This document shows, piece by piece, positions 1-10,878 of a stretch of 64,000 bases of DNA (the stretch's first letter is position 1; every line of letters starts with the position of its first letter). This DNA is from Chalciporus piperatus. Taxonomy: Eukaryota > Basidiomycota > Agaricomycetes > Boletales > Boletaceae. The notes under the pieces are model-generated. The model was given only the letters and a program-made list of their open reading frames with translations, was not told where the DNA came from and did no database searches. The position numbers and the translations under genes are program-made. The stretch lies in assembly GCA_038093975.1 (NCBI GenBank), contig JBBPTG010000126.1, positions 1 to 64,000 on the forward strand. The letters run 5' to 3'.

Positions 1-490
1 TCCTCCACTTGGCTCGCCATTCTTCAAGAAGGATCAGACCATCAAATCTACTGGAACTCTTGATGCCCCCAAAACCCCGCAGCATCATGCTCCTCCGCCA
101 GTCCTACAGCCTGTGACCCCTGTTCATCCTCCTGTCTATCATCCTTACTCAATGCCACCCTATGTCATGCCTCCCTCTCCCTGGGCTCCATATGGTATGT
201 ATCCACCAGCACCACCTATGGCACCTCAGGCTACTCCCTCCACAAGTTCACATGTTCTGTCTTCACCCATCATGGTGTCTTGTACTCTTGATGAGTTCTG
301 TGATCAGACTGGCCTTGGAGACCGCGAGCGGGATGGTTTAGAGAAACTTGGATATCAGGTAGGGGATAGACTTGGCGATGTTGAGAAAGAGGACATCAAG
401 GAAGCTGGGTTTCGCGCATTTGATTGGACCCGGGTTCTTCGGGCTGAGAAGAAGTATCGAGCATTGATGAAGACTGGAGATCACCACTGA
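1..490 (+). CDS. C-terminal part of a proline-rich protein (5' end outside window)
   Basis: The frame is open from base 2 and ends with TGA at 488-490, so the start lies upstream of the window. The visible part begins with a proline-, tyrosine- and methionine-rich stretch (about residues 30-75), then a compact charged domain of about 65 residues with pattern LDEFCDQTGLGDRERDGLEK and a final stretch EKKYRALMK. Similar helical, SAM-like C-termini are familiar to me from basidiomycete hypothetical proteins, often near transposons; that is recollection. No catalytic motif is visible and I do not assign a function. A small helical domain behind a disordered proline-rich linker would fit a protein-interaction role, which is only inference. 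Confidence 0.45.
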   Translation, partial: PPLGSPFFKKDQTIKSTGTLDAPKTPQHHAPPPVLQPVTPVHPPVYHPYSMPPYVMPPSPWAPYGMYPPAPPMAPQATPSTSSHVLSSPIMVSCTLDEFCDQTGLGDRERDGLEKLGYQVGDRLGDVEKEDIKEAGFRAFDWTRVLRAEKKYRALMKTGDHH

Positions 491-724
491 CCCCATTGCT
501 GCCTTACCCTCATATACCCTCAGTGTTATTCTGATTTCCTTTCAAGGTCACTCATTCAAGTTCACTATCTTATATCACAGATGCTTTAATGTTCTATTCT
601 CCCTTCCACATACTACCATTGGTCTTTTCATTTGCAAACTTACGATACATTCACAATGATATTTACAGTTTGTGGGAAATGGTGCACACAAGCAAGTATT
701 CAATTCCATTAATCCTAGAGGCTG

Positions 725-1856
725 CTAAGGATATCCTGAGCTCCTGTACCAACCACGAGCCTTCTCAGGTGTCACTGCCTCCATACATACTGCAATAAGA
801 TCATCAAGGGGTGTCTCACTGTTCTCCAGCCTGCGCCAATGGCGTCGAAAGGCTGCTTTGACTATGCAGGAAGATCAAGATTGAATTCACAATTATGAGA
901 ACATTTATGAACTTACCAACATTGAAACTCTCCTCAATAGGATTGAAATCGGGAGAATACGGTGGAAGAAAGACAAGGTGACAGCCTGCAATGAAATCGG
1001 GTCAAATCAAAATGAATAGTATGAGACCCTTGTAGTTGAAGCTACCTGCTCCTTCGACGACTTGGCGTAACGCCTCACTCTTGTGAATGGATGCATTGTC
1101 CATCACCAATACACTGTTGCGTTGAGGAAACTGCCCCATCTTGGGAAGCTTAATGGACATATGAGTGTGCAATCCCATTCATACTATGTGAAGTTCACTC
1201 ACCACATCATTCAAGATGAAGTCAAAGAAGTCTTCACCATTAACGGAGCCAGAGATCGCACGTAGTGCAATATAGCCATCCATGGTGAGGGCAGGAATGA
1301 TGGACCAGCGCTCCCCGCGTTTGTGCGTCACGGACTCAACTGCCCGCTCACCTATGGGTGCACGACCATGAAGTCGAACAAGCGTCCGGCCATCCTTATT
1401 GGATTCATCAACAAAGACAAGTTGATGTGATCCATATGTTGAGAGCATCTTGATGCGCCACTGTGTACGTGCGACTTCGTCCCGCTGGGCAGCTGTACGT
1501 TTGAGGACCTTGAGTCGCAGTCCAATGTCACGTAGATTGTCGTGTAAAGCAGTGGTTGAGATGGGTTGGTCATGATAGACAGCGAGCCAGTCACCAATTT
1601 CGTCGAGGAACAGGGAGGGAGTTTCATGAATGAGGTCATGTAGTTCAGTGAGAACTGCAGCGTTAAGTAATCGGGGTCGTCCGCGAAGAACGGAAGGTGG
1701 ATCGACTCGACCATGCCCCTCGTAGTTGTCAGCCCAACGATTGACACTTTGTCTTGACACACCTAAGGCCTCAGTCACCTCTTCCATCTCGCAGCCCATC
1801 TCGAGCAGTTCTAGTGCTCGTTGCTTCATGTCTGGACTGATTTTGCGATATACCAT
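725..1856 (-). CDS. Tc1/mariner-superfamily transposase, DD34E, apparently intact
   Basis: This is a four-exon gene: 1856-1203, 1148-1046, 985-917 and 861-725. All splice sites are GT..AG and phases agree, giving 320 residues. An N-terminal helix-turn-helix (ISPDMKQRALELLEMG, then VTEALGVSRQSVNRW) is followed by a DDE/IS630-type catalytic domain. Aspartate 1 is in VFVDES, aspartate 2 in LVMDNASIH, and the glutamate in PDFNPIEE. Thirty-four residues separate the last two across a spliced junction, the classic Tc1/mariner spacing. The family cuts and pastes DNA at TA sites. The frame is open upstream to 1994, so an earlier start is possible; I chose the ATG before the typical MVYRKISP start. 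I could not find terminal inverted repeats or a TA duplication with confidence, so element borders are unset. The lack of stops suggests recent activity. Confidence 0.88.
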
Positions 1857-1994
1857 TGTTGCAATCTTGCGTTGTGAGGCTGCTCCGGATTTTCTGAATT
1901 TTCTGAATTGTTTGATTTTCTGAATTTCGAACGCGTGTTTGCGCCACCTGGACAAGAATTTCCGAAACAGTTGTATGCAATCTATCACCCCCAC

Positions 1995-2752
1995 ATCACA
2001 AAAAGTGCGGACTTCCGATTTGATAGTATATGGGTTTGTTGGATAATATATGTGTTGCCCGACTTTTTTCGCCCGTCAGACTCGGTAGGGTCATATACTG
2101 GTATCTCAGGGAGTTGAAGATTCACCCGAACTCGGCCAGTCTGCTAGAGTGCTTGAACGACTCATGTCCATATAATACCATATGCTCGGTCCGTCTGAAC
2201 ACGAAACAATATATTGCAAGAGTATCACTACCAACAATATACTACCTTGTGGTCACGTATACATAAAACATTCGACTCGGATACTAGGACCGCTGATCCT
2301 ATCCACTGCTAATTGTGGATGACGAGCACAGTGAGCGAAACCGGCCAGACTTTGGCAATAACGAGCGTGCAGTGAGACAGACCGAAACGAAGATGAGAAC
2401 ACGGCCGAAACGAAAGCGAGAGGATAGCCGAAACGAAGGCGAGAACATGGCGAGAACATGGCGAGAACATGGCGATAACGAAGGCGATAACATGGCGTGA
2501 ACGAAGAGCAGATGACACGCATGATAGAAGTGAGCCGGCAACGAGAGGATATGCGGGTAGAGACGGAGAGTGTACTAACACGAAGGTTAGCAATGTAACA
2601 CGAGAGTTGACCGTACATACCAGAATATTGACTTGAAGCACAGTGATCAGAACGACGAGAGAACATTTAACTTGCAGGATTACTATGGATCGAAACAAAA
2701 GGGCTGTTGAAATGTCAATAACGCCTTGAAAAATTGAGCCAGTTTTCTACCT
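1995..2752. other. No gene seen; AT-rich then repeat-rich spacer
   Basis: I see no supported exon here. The left half is AT-rich upstream sequence of the transposase, including several short TTTTCTGAAT-like repeats at about 1888-1930. The right half holds a short tandem repeat annotated separately. Overlapping open frames at 2250-2700 owe their length to the repeat composition and have no family pattern. Confidence 0.5.
2439..2500 (+). repeat. Short tandem repeat, 11-bp unit
   Basis: Three successive copies of the unit GCGAGAACATG are followed by degenerate copies with GCGATAACATG and GCGTGAACGA. Related purine-rich GAAAC/GAG words continue to either side (about 2375-2520). No coding or regulatory role is visible. 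Confidence 0.7.
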
Positions 2753-4930
2753 TTACTTGCGGCGCTTGGTTCTCCCGGGCCTTCCCGCACGACCACTGGC
2801 ACTAATGGCCATGCCCTCCTCTCCCTCGTCGGGAGGAGCAGGCCTCTTGTTGTTTGCTTTCGCGAGCTTTCCCGCTGGCTGCTTGCCCTTACGGTTTGTG
2901 ATGGGGGTGAGTGGCAAGGGTACGTCAGGATCCGTGAGGGGGCTAACTGCAGTTGGGGTTGATGTCACTGGGTGGCGTGGTGTGACTGGAGTGGGGTTTG
3001 CGCCTGATGCACCAGATCCAGATGTGAATCCAGCGGAGGTAACATACGGGGGGCGTGGGACTGAAGCATCCTCGACAGATGAAGGTAAGGCGGCGGTGTT
3101 CAATCGAGCGAGTCTCGGAGAGACACGCTCCACAGGCTCCACAGGTGGACGAGAAGAGGCGAGAAGCACTGGATCAATTGGGATTGGAGTGGCAGTGTTC
3201 AATTGAGCGACAGGTGCAGGACGAGAAGAGGTAAGAAGTGATGGATCGATTGGGACCCCAGGAGGTGGAGCGACAGTGTTCGGTTGAGCGACAGGGACCG
3301 CATGCGCAACACTAGAGGAAGAGGAATCCAATGGGACCTCAGGAGCTTGAGGTGGCGCGAGACGCGCCTTCATCTGAGCTTGAAGCTTCTCCATCGTACT
3401 CATGCGCGGCGCAGAGTTCCCGGCCTTTCTCTCACTGGACCCACCTCGGCCATTTTCGTTCCCGAAAATCTCCCTGTAAATTGTAAATAAGATGTACATT
3501 TCGATGACCAGGACACCTACTTGTTCCAAAATGCCAGGAGGTTTGTCTTCCATTGCACGTCTGTGGCATTTTTGATGAATCGGATAATGGCTCAGTACAT
3601 ATCGGCGTAGTTGAGATCTCCGTCCTCTTCACTCCACATCTCCTTTGCGGAGATAGCGAAACGAGCCTAGGAGACGTGCTTAAGTAAACAGGATAACTGT
3701 GGAATTGCTACTGGCTGGGAACTCACCTGCACACATACATATGCAATGTGTTCGGCTTCGATCGTTGTTACATCGTTCAGAATGGCATTGCTGGATCGGT
3801 TTTTTCTATTCTGGGCTTCGATGGCATACGAGGGACCTAAAAAAATATGCCGTGCGATCTGAAAGAGTTTATTTAGTTGATCCGAGTCCGAGTAACGAGA
3901 ATGGGAGGAATAAAACTATACATACTCGAACGAGAAAATAGCTTCTAAAGAGTCCGGAAAAGAGGTCATCAGAAACCGGATCATAGTCCTGTCCGGGCAT
4001 CGCTCTGCTGAACACGAGTGCAGGGAAGTCTTCAGCCGTCATCTGGATCTTACCCGAGGCAAGATCCTTTCGTGCTCTATTAAAAACCAAGAATGGTATG
4101 GGGCGAGGTGCGTTGTGGCAGGGGCACTTACTGCTCCGGGTTCTTGTCATATTCGGCAAGCTCGTCGACAGGGCAAAGCCAGCGAGCAAGGATTGGGTGG
4201 TTCAGTCCAAGTTCGGCCTTCGTCTTCGTGATGATAATAGGAGGCAAGAGAGAAGTGGGGTCGTCTGGGTTTGGTAAACAGTATCTAGAAATGCATGATT
4301 TGAGGCGCGCCGCGTCGCTTGAACAGGTGTTTCTGATTTCCGGATTTATCTTGTACTAGAAAACAGTAAAAACGTGAGTATATGCGCATATATGCAGACA
4401 CTTACCTTGCTACAGATAATCGCGAGCTCGTTGCTTCTCGTTTGGTCGTCCACAATGGCCTTCAAGTTCGGAATAAGTTGAAGTAATTTGTAGTAGGCAC
4501 GGGTGAAAAATTCCCGTGATTCGAACGAGCTGCGAGATTGTTAGATTAGAAGTTATTGTTACTACTGTTGATGTCGTTACTTACATCTCGTTCAATGTTG
4601 CTTGACGGATTCCTTTTGCTATGTCGTCCTCATCGAGCTCGCCCCGTTTACTCATCTCTTCTTCTTGAAGAAGCTGCATGGTGTTGAACATCTTTGAGGG
4701 CTCACACCAAAGGTCGACACAGCGTGCAATCGTGCGCGCGGCCATGAGGTGAATGGCATCTTGGTTCGACTCGCCCCTCTTTTTGGACTTCTTTTCACTT
4801 TGAAAACAGAAATTTCAACAATATCTATGGTTCGGGTTTATAATAATACTTACCTGGTAGACTTTTTGGACTGTTCTAAGTCATCGTGATCATCATCTTG
4901 CGGAGCGGCATCAGCATTTGGAGGAGCCAT
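2753..4930 (-). pseudogene. DUF6698-like protein gene with one in-frame TGA
   Basis: Eight exons fit with consistent phases: 4930-4854, 4797-4585, 4529-4406, 4355-4132, 4076-3926, 3858-3727, 3666-3521 and 3473-2753 (595 codons). The central part has HIFLGPSYAIEA, then AYVCVQARFAIS and a late WNKEIFG. I recognise these as the conserved blocks of a basidiomycete-only family (DUF6698, from memory). The last 200 residues are proline/serine-rich and end in a basic, nuclear-localisation-like tail RPGRTKRRK. A TGA at 3594-3592 interrupts exon 7 just after the sequence ADMY, where a tryptophan codon would fit, so the gene is probably dead or carries a private nonsense change. It lies head-to-head with the Plavaka fragment, 307 bases apart, and could be a passenger of that element (inference). 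Confidence 0.6.
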
Positions 4931-5237
4931 GGTGGTCGTAGGGGATCAAGCGTGATTGAGTAAGCGGAGTGCCAAATACATGTTAATCTAATCCTTCAAC
5001 TTCCTATCTAGCCGAAAGTGAGCGAATGTTGGCTCACTTTCGCTCCTTCGACTTCATCGTGTCCGAGGTGGCGAGTTTGTAGCTTGTAAGTGTCAATTCA
5101 CTCTCCATTTTGCTCTGGGACACTTACAGCCTTTTTCTAGTAGAATTTTAGATATGTATTCATTGTGTAACGTTCCATAAAAACTCGTCAATGAACACTC
5201 TACAATCCGTTTGGTCCTCACCTCACTCAGAGACTCC

Positions 5238-6320
5238 ATGGCTGATACCCGTACATGCATGGGATGTCGGAAATCATTTACGACACAGAAGAGACTCCAT
5301 TCTCATGAAATCAAGTGTCAAGCTTACAACCAACTCTCATCGAGCCTTTCTCGTCGAGCCCGGCCTCTCAGAAAGCCACTGCAGGATGACGCACAGAATC
5401 CACCCCCTCCGACCAATGATCTAGACGATGGCCATCCTATGCCATCCTCTCCGATCATGCCCGTGTTTCCAGTCGTCAACATGGAACCCAACGATTATCG
5501 GGTTTGTTCTCATTGTCTCGTCTATAAATATTTTAATAGTGTTCTACAGCTCGAAAGCGAAGCAGGGCCATCTGGCTCTGCTTTTGATCAAGACATTCTA
5601 ATGTCTCCAACCCGAACCCCGACTCCACCTCCCGCAGTTTCTTCTCGGCGCTCCGGACGCGCTATTCGCTTACCAGCTAGATATACAGACTATCTTCCGA
5701 TTGGAGCTGGACTACAGCATGTACCCTCTCCACTTTCATCAACTCGAAGCTCTCCGACTCGTCAATTCTCCCCTACTGACTGGGGTCCCTCACTCCTTGA
5801 CGAGTACAGAACACTGCCCAATGAAATGGGTTTGTTTCGAGTCTATCCCACGCGTCCCACCTTTATTCCGAAAGGAGATGGTGATCTTCACGCTGTCGTT
5901 GATGCACCAACGTTGGAGCAGTCTGGCGAGCATGCTGACTTGGAGTCGGAGGTACTAGATAATTTGGCGATGGTTGCCGGGCCTGGGCTGGATGCTGAGA
6001 TTACTCGTGATAACCTTTATGCTGCATTTAGCAGCCCCACCGCCGGGCTCTTGATGTGTTGGCAGTTCTCCGGGACGAACGAGAAGTCCGGTGCCGAGTT
6101 AAATCGGCTGTGGTCGTTCATCGCAGATCCTCAGTTTCAACCCATTTCCGCACGCACTTTCAACTACCAACGTGAAAAGCAACGAGTTGAGAAGTACCTC
6201 CAGGACGTGTCTAACCCATTTCACGCTGATCACGGTTGGAAGAAATCATCAGTCAAGATTCTGTTGCCTCACGAGGGATCAAAGTGGCGAACAGGCGAAG
6301 GCGATTTGTCGGTTCCGACC
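5238..6320 (+). pseudogene. Plavaka-type transposase, 5' half only, cut by a LINE 3' end
   Basis: Exon 1 (5238-5501) starts MADTRTCMGCRKSF and carries a CxxC..H..C zinc finger. After an intron (5502-5549) exon 2 stays open until 6320. The order of a low-complexity linker, then DEYRTLPNEMGLFRVYP, DNLYAAFSSPTAGLLMCWQF and HADHGWKKSSVKILLPHEG matches what I remember of the N-terminal half of basidiomycete Plavaka (CMC superfamily) transposases. The catalytic half is missing: the frame runs into a 26-T tract that is the poly(A) end of an antisense LINE. The rest is not found on the far side of the LINE, where the PPOX-like gene lies. This is therefore a truncated relic, although what remains has no stop. 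Confidence 0.65.
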
Positions 6321-6321
6321 C

Positions 6322-6347
6322 TTTTTTTTTTTTTTTTTTTTTTTTTT
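6322..6347 (+). repeat. T26 tract, poly(A) tail of the LINE
   Basis: Twenty-six consecutive T on the plus strand mark the 3' end of the antisense LINE and the breakpoint with the Plavaka fragment. Confidence 0.85.
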
Positions 6348-6949
6348 GAATCCATTTGTGTCTAGTTGGGGTACATGTAACCCTATGTAAGACAACACTA
6401 ACTAGAAGCTATGGAGGCACCCGTGCCTCCGCCGTATCCCTGGTTATGTGAATGCCCTCGAGAGCGAGTCGTAAACTCCCCTCGAGTCCCGCCATTCCCG
6501 CCGGCGGTTTTAGACACACTAACCTTCCAATCAACGGCGCTCTTTTGCGATAGGCTGCGTTTAGGTGGTGATTGGCTCGCGTTGAGTTCGTGGTTAAGCA
6601 AGTACCCGACCGCCGAAGCGGAAGTGTACGAGAAGGGGAATGAGGGATAGGTAACTATTGAGTGATGTGAGTGGGGTGAGGTCGATGGGGGGAGTATGTT
6701 TGGATGGGGGTGATTTCGTGGAGACTGAGATGACCCTCTTGACTCGCAACTCATGTTGCCGAATGGTCCCTTGGACGCGGGGCGCCTGATCCTTGTCGTC
6801 GGCGGGTGATTAATATGTTGTTGGTGTAATAGTGGGGTATATTGAATAGTGGGCTAGGATGGGGTAGGATATTATCGGGGTAGTGATTAGATTAATGGTC
6901 GTTGAGCGAGCGATCCTTTCTTTTCTGGGATTGTGAGTTAGTTTGCGTG

Positions 6950-9900
6950 TTATCGGTCCGGAGAGATGTTACCGAGGGCCGCCTTGAAGCGGCCCGTGCT
7001 TTCGACATAGTCTAGGAGGAAGGATGCGCCTTTTGGATCCGCGAGCAGGAACGCGAGGCTCGTGGATTTGCGCTTCGTCTTCGCCCATAGGGTGTGTCTC
7101 TGTCTCGCATAGTGTGGGCAAGTGATCAGAAAGTGAAGAACATCCTCTATGGCGTCTGCGCAATGCGGGCATTTGTCGGTCTCCGATTTAGTGATTCGTT
7201 TCAGGTACTTATTGAGCGGGCAGTGTCCCGTGCGGAGCCAGATGAGGATTGCGGACCGGCGTTTGGGGAGTGTCGCGGTGAGCGAGACGAAAGAACCTGC
7301 TAGTAGTTTTGTATCAACTTTGTTCTGTCGTTCAAAGCGTGCGGACTTAGCCCATTTCCGTTCCCATCGTTCGTGCGTTGTTTTCCGCTGCCATTGAAGG
7401 CAAGCGGAGATGCTTAGCGGCAGTGGCGCCTTGCGCAGAAATGTAGGGAGGTGACGTTTGGGGCTTGTTTGTTCCGGTCCTCCTGCCGCTCTCTTGGCTT
7501 CCTCGTCTGCTCTTTCGTTGCCCTCTACTCCGCTGTGCGCCGAGATCCAGTTGATAGTGATGTTACGCTTTGAGATGTTGTTGGTTTTGGCCACTCCCCG
7601 CATTGCCCTGTTGAATCTGTCTATAAGGTAATGACCCGGTCTGGTGGCGAAGGGGTTGGCGCCGGATTTAATGGCGGCTTGATTGTCGACGTAGATGGAA
7701 ATTGGTAGGGTCAGGTTTAAGTCTTCGTGTAAGAGGTGGGCTGCGAGCATCAGTCCTACCGCCTCCGACTCGTATACGGTATGGGATTTTTCGTCCCCAA
7801 GATGGTACCGTAGAGTTCTCGTTTCCCCGTCTGGTCGCTGGAGGACCGCTGCCGCACCTATACCTCCGTTGTAACCTGATCCGTCGCAGTAGATTTTGGT
7901 CCCTGTTGTTTGGCTGTCGTGGTGTGCGATAGATTCTTCTCTAGTCTTAGCGACATGGGTTAGGTATGGGACGGTTTCGTTGGGTGGTCGTCGAGCTGGT
8001 TGAAGTGTTTCTAGGGAGGTGGGGTTGATGCTGAACGCGTTGGTGAGGTGATGGAGTGAGGACTTGTGGCGTTTTACGAATCGCTTGGACGCCCGTTTTA
8101 TGAGGTCGTGAATGGGGTGTGTAGATGGGTGGGAGGCGAGTCGTACTGCCGCTCGATGGCATAGGTTTTGGATTCGTAGCTCGATGGGCATGAGCTTGGT
8201 GTGTGCTTCTAGCACATCTGTGGCTGTGGAACGGAAGGCGCCAGTGATGCTCAACATGGCGATTCGTTGTACTTTACCGAGTTTTTTCGCTGCTCCCAGA
8301 GATCCCCTCGTGGTCTCGTCTTCTGTTCCTGAGTATGCTGGTGTGAACCATACATCGGCGGCGTATAACATTTTTGGTAGGGCGACTGAGGAGTACAGTT
8401 GACGCATGAGAGCGAGGGGGATGCCCTTGGATGGGCGTGACAGTCGTCGGAGTTGCATGACGTATGTGGTGCCTTTCCCGACGGCGTAGTTGACATGAGC
8501 ATGCCACCTGAGTCCCTCGTCTACGATGACTCCTAGGAATCGATGTGATTCAGTGGGAGTGATGATTGAGCCCCTAATGTTGATCGGGATGCGCTCTTTT
8601 TTGTGCTGTGGAGTGAAGTCGATTAGCGCGAACTTCGATGTTTCAAAACGAGAGTTGTGGTCTCTGGACCACTCGAATCCGCCCCCACTTCGTTCCAACA
8701 TGTCCATGAGAATTCTGTGTGCTTTCTGGGTGCTGTCCGCGACGACGATGAAAGCCGCGTCGTCGACGAAGGCTAGGGTGTGTTCATTGGTGTTTTTTGC
8801 GACTTCCACCAGGTCAGCGTTGTAAATTATATACAGTACCATGGAGAGTGGGTCGCCCTGTCCGATTCCGTTGACAATCGCTATCCAGTCTGAGACGTGC
8901 CCGTCAAACGTGAGACGTGTACGTCGCCCTTCTAGTACCCTTCGGGTAAAGGCAATAATGCGGTCTGGTATGCGTCGGCATCGCATATTGTGTAGCAAGC
9001 GGTCAGTGACAGCGTTGGGGAAAGCACCTTCAATGTCCAGGAATAGCGCCGATACGACTTTTTTGGTGCGCCAGGCGTTCTTGACGATCGCCTCCAGAAG
9101 ATGGAGCGAGTCCGTGGTAGATCTGCCTGGTCTACCTCCAAAGTGAGTGGCGGGGAGAAGATGGTTAGTTTCTATCAGGTGCGACAATTGGTCTGCTACG
9201 ACTGCCGTTAGCAGTTTGGCTGTAGTGTTTAATAGTGCGATTGGCCTATAGGCTTTTGGCGCTGTGTAGTCTGGTCGCCCCGGTTTACGGAGTACGACGG
9301 TTGTGAAGTCCCTCCATGGGGCGTAGTAAGTTTTAAGGGTGAAGGAGGCTTCGAAAATTCGAAGGAGATGCGGGGTTAGTACGTCGGAGCATCGTTTGAG
9401 TACGACGTTTGGGATTCCGTCCGGCCCTGGGGCTTTGTACGGGCTCAGTTTGGTTATGCTCCTTAAGAGCTGATCTTTAGTTATCGGTCCCACGTCGTTG
9501 ACGGGGATGGGATATTCGAAGTCCTCAGGGACTGAAGATGTGGTTGGAGGTGGGGGAAAGAATTGGTTAGCTAGAGCGATGCTCTTTTGATCGTTAGTTA
9601 CGGCCTCCGTCTGATGCCCGTTAGGCGCTTTGACTTTGAGAGTGGGTACTCGAGAGGGTCCCCCGTCTCCTGGCTCCGCGTTGAGATACCGATTGGCGAC
9701 CCAAATGTCGTCTGAGGTTGCGTTCTCTAACCATTCCATCCAGTGTTCCTTTTTGGCTTGCTTGATAGCTTCTGAATACTTGTTCCGGAGCACCCGGTGG
9801 GTCTCGTGAGAGGGGTGGTCCTGGAATGTTCTAAGTTTGAATGAGTCGGCTGCCGCCCTGTTTACCTCCTTGCGTAATACGGTGAGGTCGTGATTCCACC

Positions 9901-10876
9901 ATCTCTTTGACGTTGGGCAGGGTTTGGATATGGGCACGTGTTTTTCGATGGCCGCCTGAATGGCTTGCGTTAAGCCGCTCGCCGCTGCCTGGAATTCGGC
10001 GTCAGAAATTATGGGTACGTTGGGTGGGAACTTAGCCATTTCGGCCGTTAGGGTTTCGTTGAATGCCTCCCAGTCCGTTTCGCGGAAGTTCTTTTTGGGG
10101 GATAGTTCTGTTTTGGGGACTGTGAGTTCGAGGGTCGAGATGATGGGTACATGGTCTGTGCAGTCACGGAGTTTGGGTTCTGTATAACAGTGTAAGAATG
10201 ATTGGCATGTATTTTCCGAGCAGAAGACGTTATCTGGTCGGGTCCAGTTTTTTGTGGCGAGAGCTTGTAGTGTGGGCATGTCTTTTGGGAGAGCCTGTTG
10301 CATTCCGTGCTCGGCTAGTAACAGGAGGAGCGGCTCAGCTGCGTCTAGGTACGAGTTTGTGAGGAGGTGAGAGTTGCGTTCCTCTTCCCACATCGGGTGG
10401 TGGCGGTTGAAGTCTCCGAGCCAAATCATGTGGTCATTATCGTTTGGTTTGATGATCTGTATGTTTTCTTCCAAGTGCTTACTCAAGGCGGTTATGGTAT
10501 GTTGGGACTCACCGTCGTTGTAGATGTTGAATATAGTGCAAAGACCGTATGGGCCTCTGAATTGAACTACTACGACGTCTGGTGATGGGAAAGGTAGTTG
10601 GCACCACGCGCCGGTGGTTACGTGGGTGGATATGAGGGTTACGGCTCGGCTGCGAGGCGCCCCGTCCGTTTTGTGGGTTGTTGGGTAGATGGCATGAAAG
10701 TGTCGAGTAGAGACTGTGAGCTTGAGGAAGTTGATGTGCGGTTCTTGGATAGCGATGACTTCCCATTTGTTTGGGTCGATACTGTTAAGGAGTGAGTGCT
10801 GGGCTGAGTGTGAGGTGTTGAGGTTTTGTTGCCAAATGCGTAGTGCTGTCTGTGGTTCGGGGGTTGTACTATTCAT
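6950..10876 (-). CDS. LINE ORF2: endonuclease, reverse transcriptase, RNase H
   Basis: The 1308-residue frame has the full domain order of a LINE ORF2. Residues 1-240 are an exonuclease-endonuclease-phosphatase domain (VIAIQEPHI, WLGDFNRHHP, CTDHVPI) that would nick target DNA. Residues about 480-760 are the reverse transcriptase: YKAPGPDGIP, YRPIALLNT, LFLDIEGAFP, GIGQGDPLS and the active-site box AFVDDAAF. Residues about 1010-1140 are RNase H: KIYCDGSGYNGG with its aspartate, YESEAVGL, VDNQAAIK, and WISAHSGVEGNERADEEA. A C-terminal CPHC..H..C motif follows. Complementary DNA synthesis by target-primed reverse transcription is the known role. The start ATG comes two bases after the ORF1 stop, so translation probably depends on termination-reinitiation. 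Confidence 0.93.
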   Translation of the reverse strand: MNSTTPEPQTALRIWQQNLNTSHSAQHSLLNSIDPNKWEVIAIQEPHINFLKLTVSTRHFHAIYPTTHKTDGAPRSRAVTLISTHVTTGAWCQLPFPSPDVVVVQFRGPYGLCTIFNIYNDGESQHTITALSKHLEENIQIIKPNDNDHMIWLGDFNRHHPMWEEERNSHLLTNSYLDAAEPLLLLLAEHGMQQALPKDMPTLQALATKNWTRPDNVFCSENTCQSFLHCYTEPKLRDCTDHVPIISTLELTVPKTELSPKKNFRETDWEAFNETLTAEMAKFPPNVPIISDAEFQAAASGLTQAIQAAIEKHVPISKPCPTSKRWWNHDLTVLRKEVNRAAADSFKLRTFQDHPSHETHRVLRNKYSEAIKQAKKEHWMEWLENATSDDIWVANRYLNAEPGDGGPSRVPTLKVKAPNGHQTEAVTNDQKSIALANQFFPPPPTTSSVPEDFEYPIPVNDVGPITKDQLLRSITKLSPYKAPGPDGIPNVVLKRCSDVLTPHLLRIFEASFTLKTYYAPWRDFTTVVLRKPGRPDYTAPKAYRPIALLNTTAKLLTAVVADQLSHLIETNHLLPATHFGGRPGRSTTDSLHLLEAIVKNAWRTKKVVSALFLDIEGAFPNAVTDRLLHNMRCRRIPDRIIAFTRRVLEGRRTRLTFDGHVSDWIAIVNGIGQGDPLSMVLYIIYNADLVEVAKNTNEHTLAFVDDAAFIVVADSTQKAHRILMDMLERSGGGFEWSRDHNSRFETSKFALIDFTPQHKKERIPINIRGSIITPTESHRFLGVIVDEGLRWHAHVNYAVGKGTTYVMQLRRLSRPSKGIPLALMRQLYSSVALPKMLYAADVWFTPAYSGTEDETTRGSLGAAKKLGKVQRIAMLSITGAFRSTATDVLEAHTKLMPIELRIQNLCHRAAVRLASHPSTHPIHDLIKRASKRFVKRHKSSLHHLTNAFSINPTSLETLQPARRPPNETVPYLTHVAKTREESIAHHDSQTTGTKIYCDGSGYNGGIGAAAVLQRPDGETRTLRYHLGDEKSHTVYESEAVGLMLAAHLLHEDLNLTLPISIYVDNQAAIKSGANPFATRPGHYLIDRFNRAMRGVAKTNNISKRNITINWISAHSGVEGNERADEEAKRAAGGPEQTSPKRHLPTFLRKAPLPLSISACLQWQRKTTHERWERKWAKSARFERQNKVDTKLLAGSFVSLTATLPKRRSAILIWLRTGHCPLNKYLKRITKSETDKCPHCADAIEDVLHFLITCPHYARQRHTLWAKTKRKSTSLAFLLADPKGASFLLDYVESTGRFKAALGNISPDR

Positions 10877-10878
10877 AT

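Noticed and set aside
2250..2700. Overlapping serine/arginine-rich frames on minus
   Set aside because: They are generated by the short GCGAGAACATG-type repeat and have no neighbouring exons.
6398..6754. A 118-residue frame in the LINE 3' region as a separate gene
   Set aside because: It is low-complexity, lies between the ORF2 stop and the poly(A) tract, and is best explained as 3' untranslated sequence.
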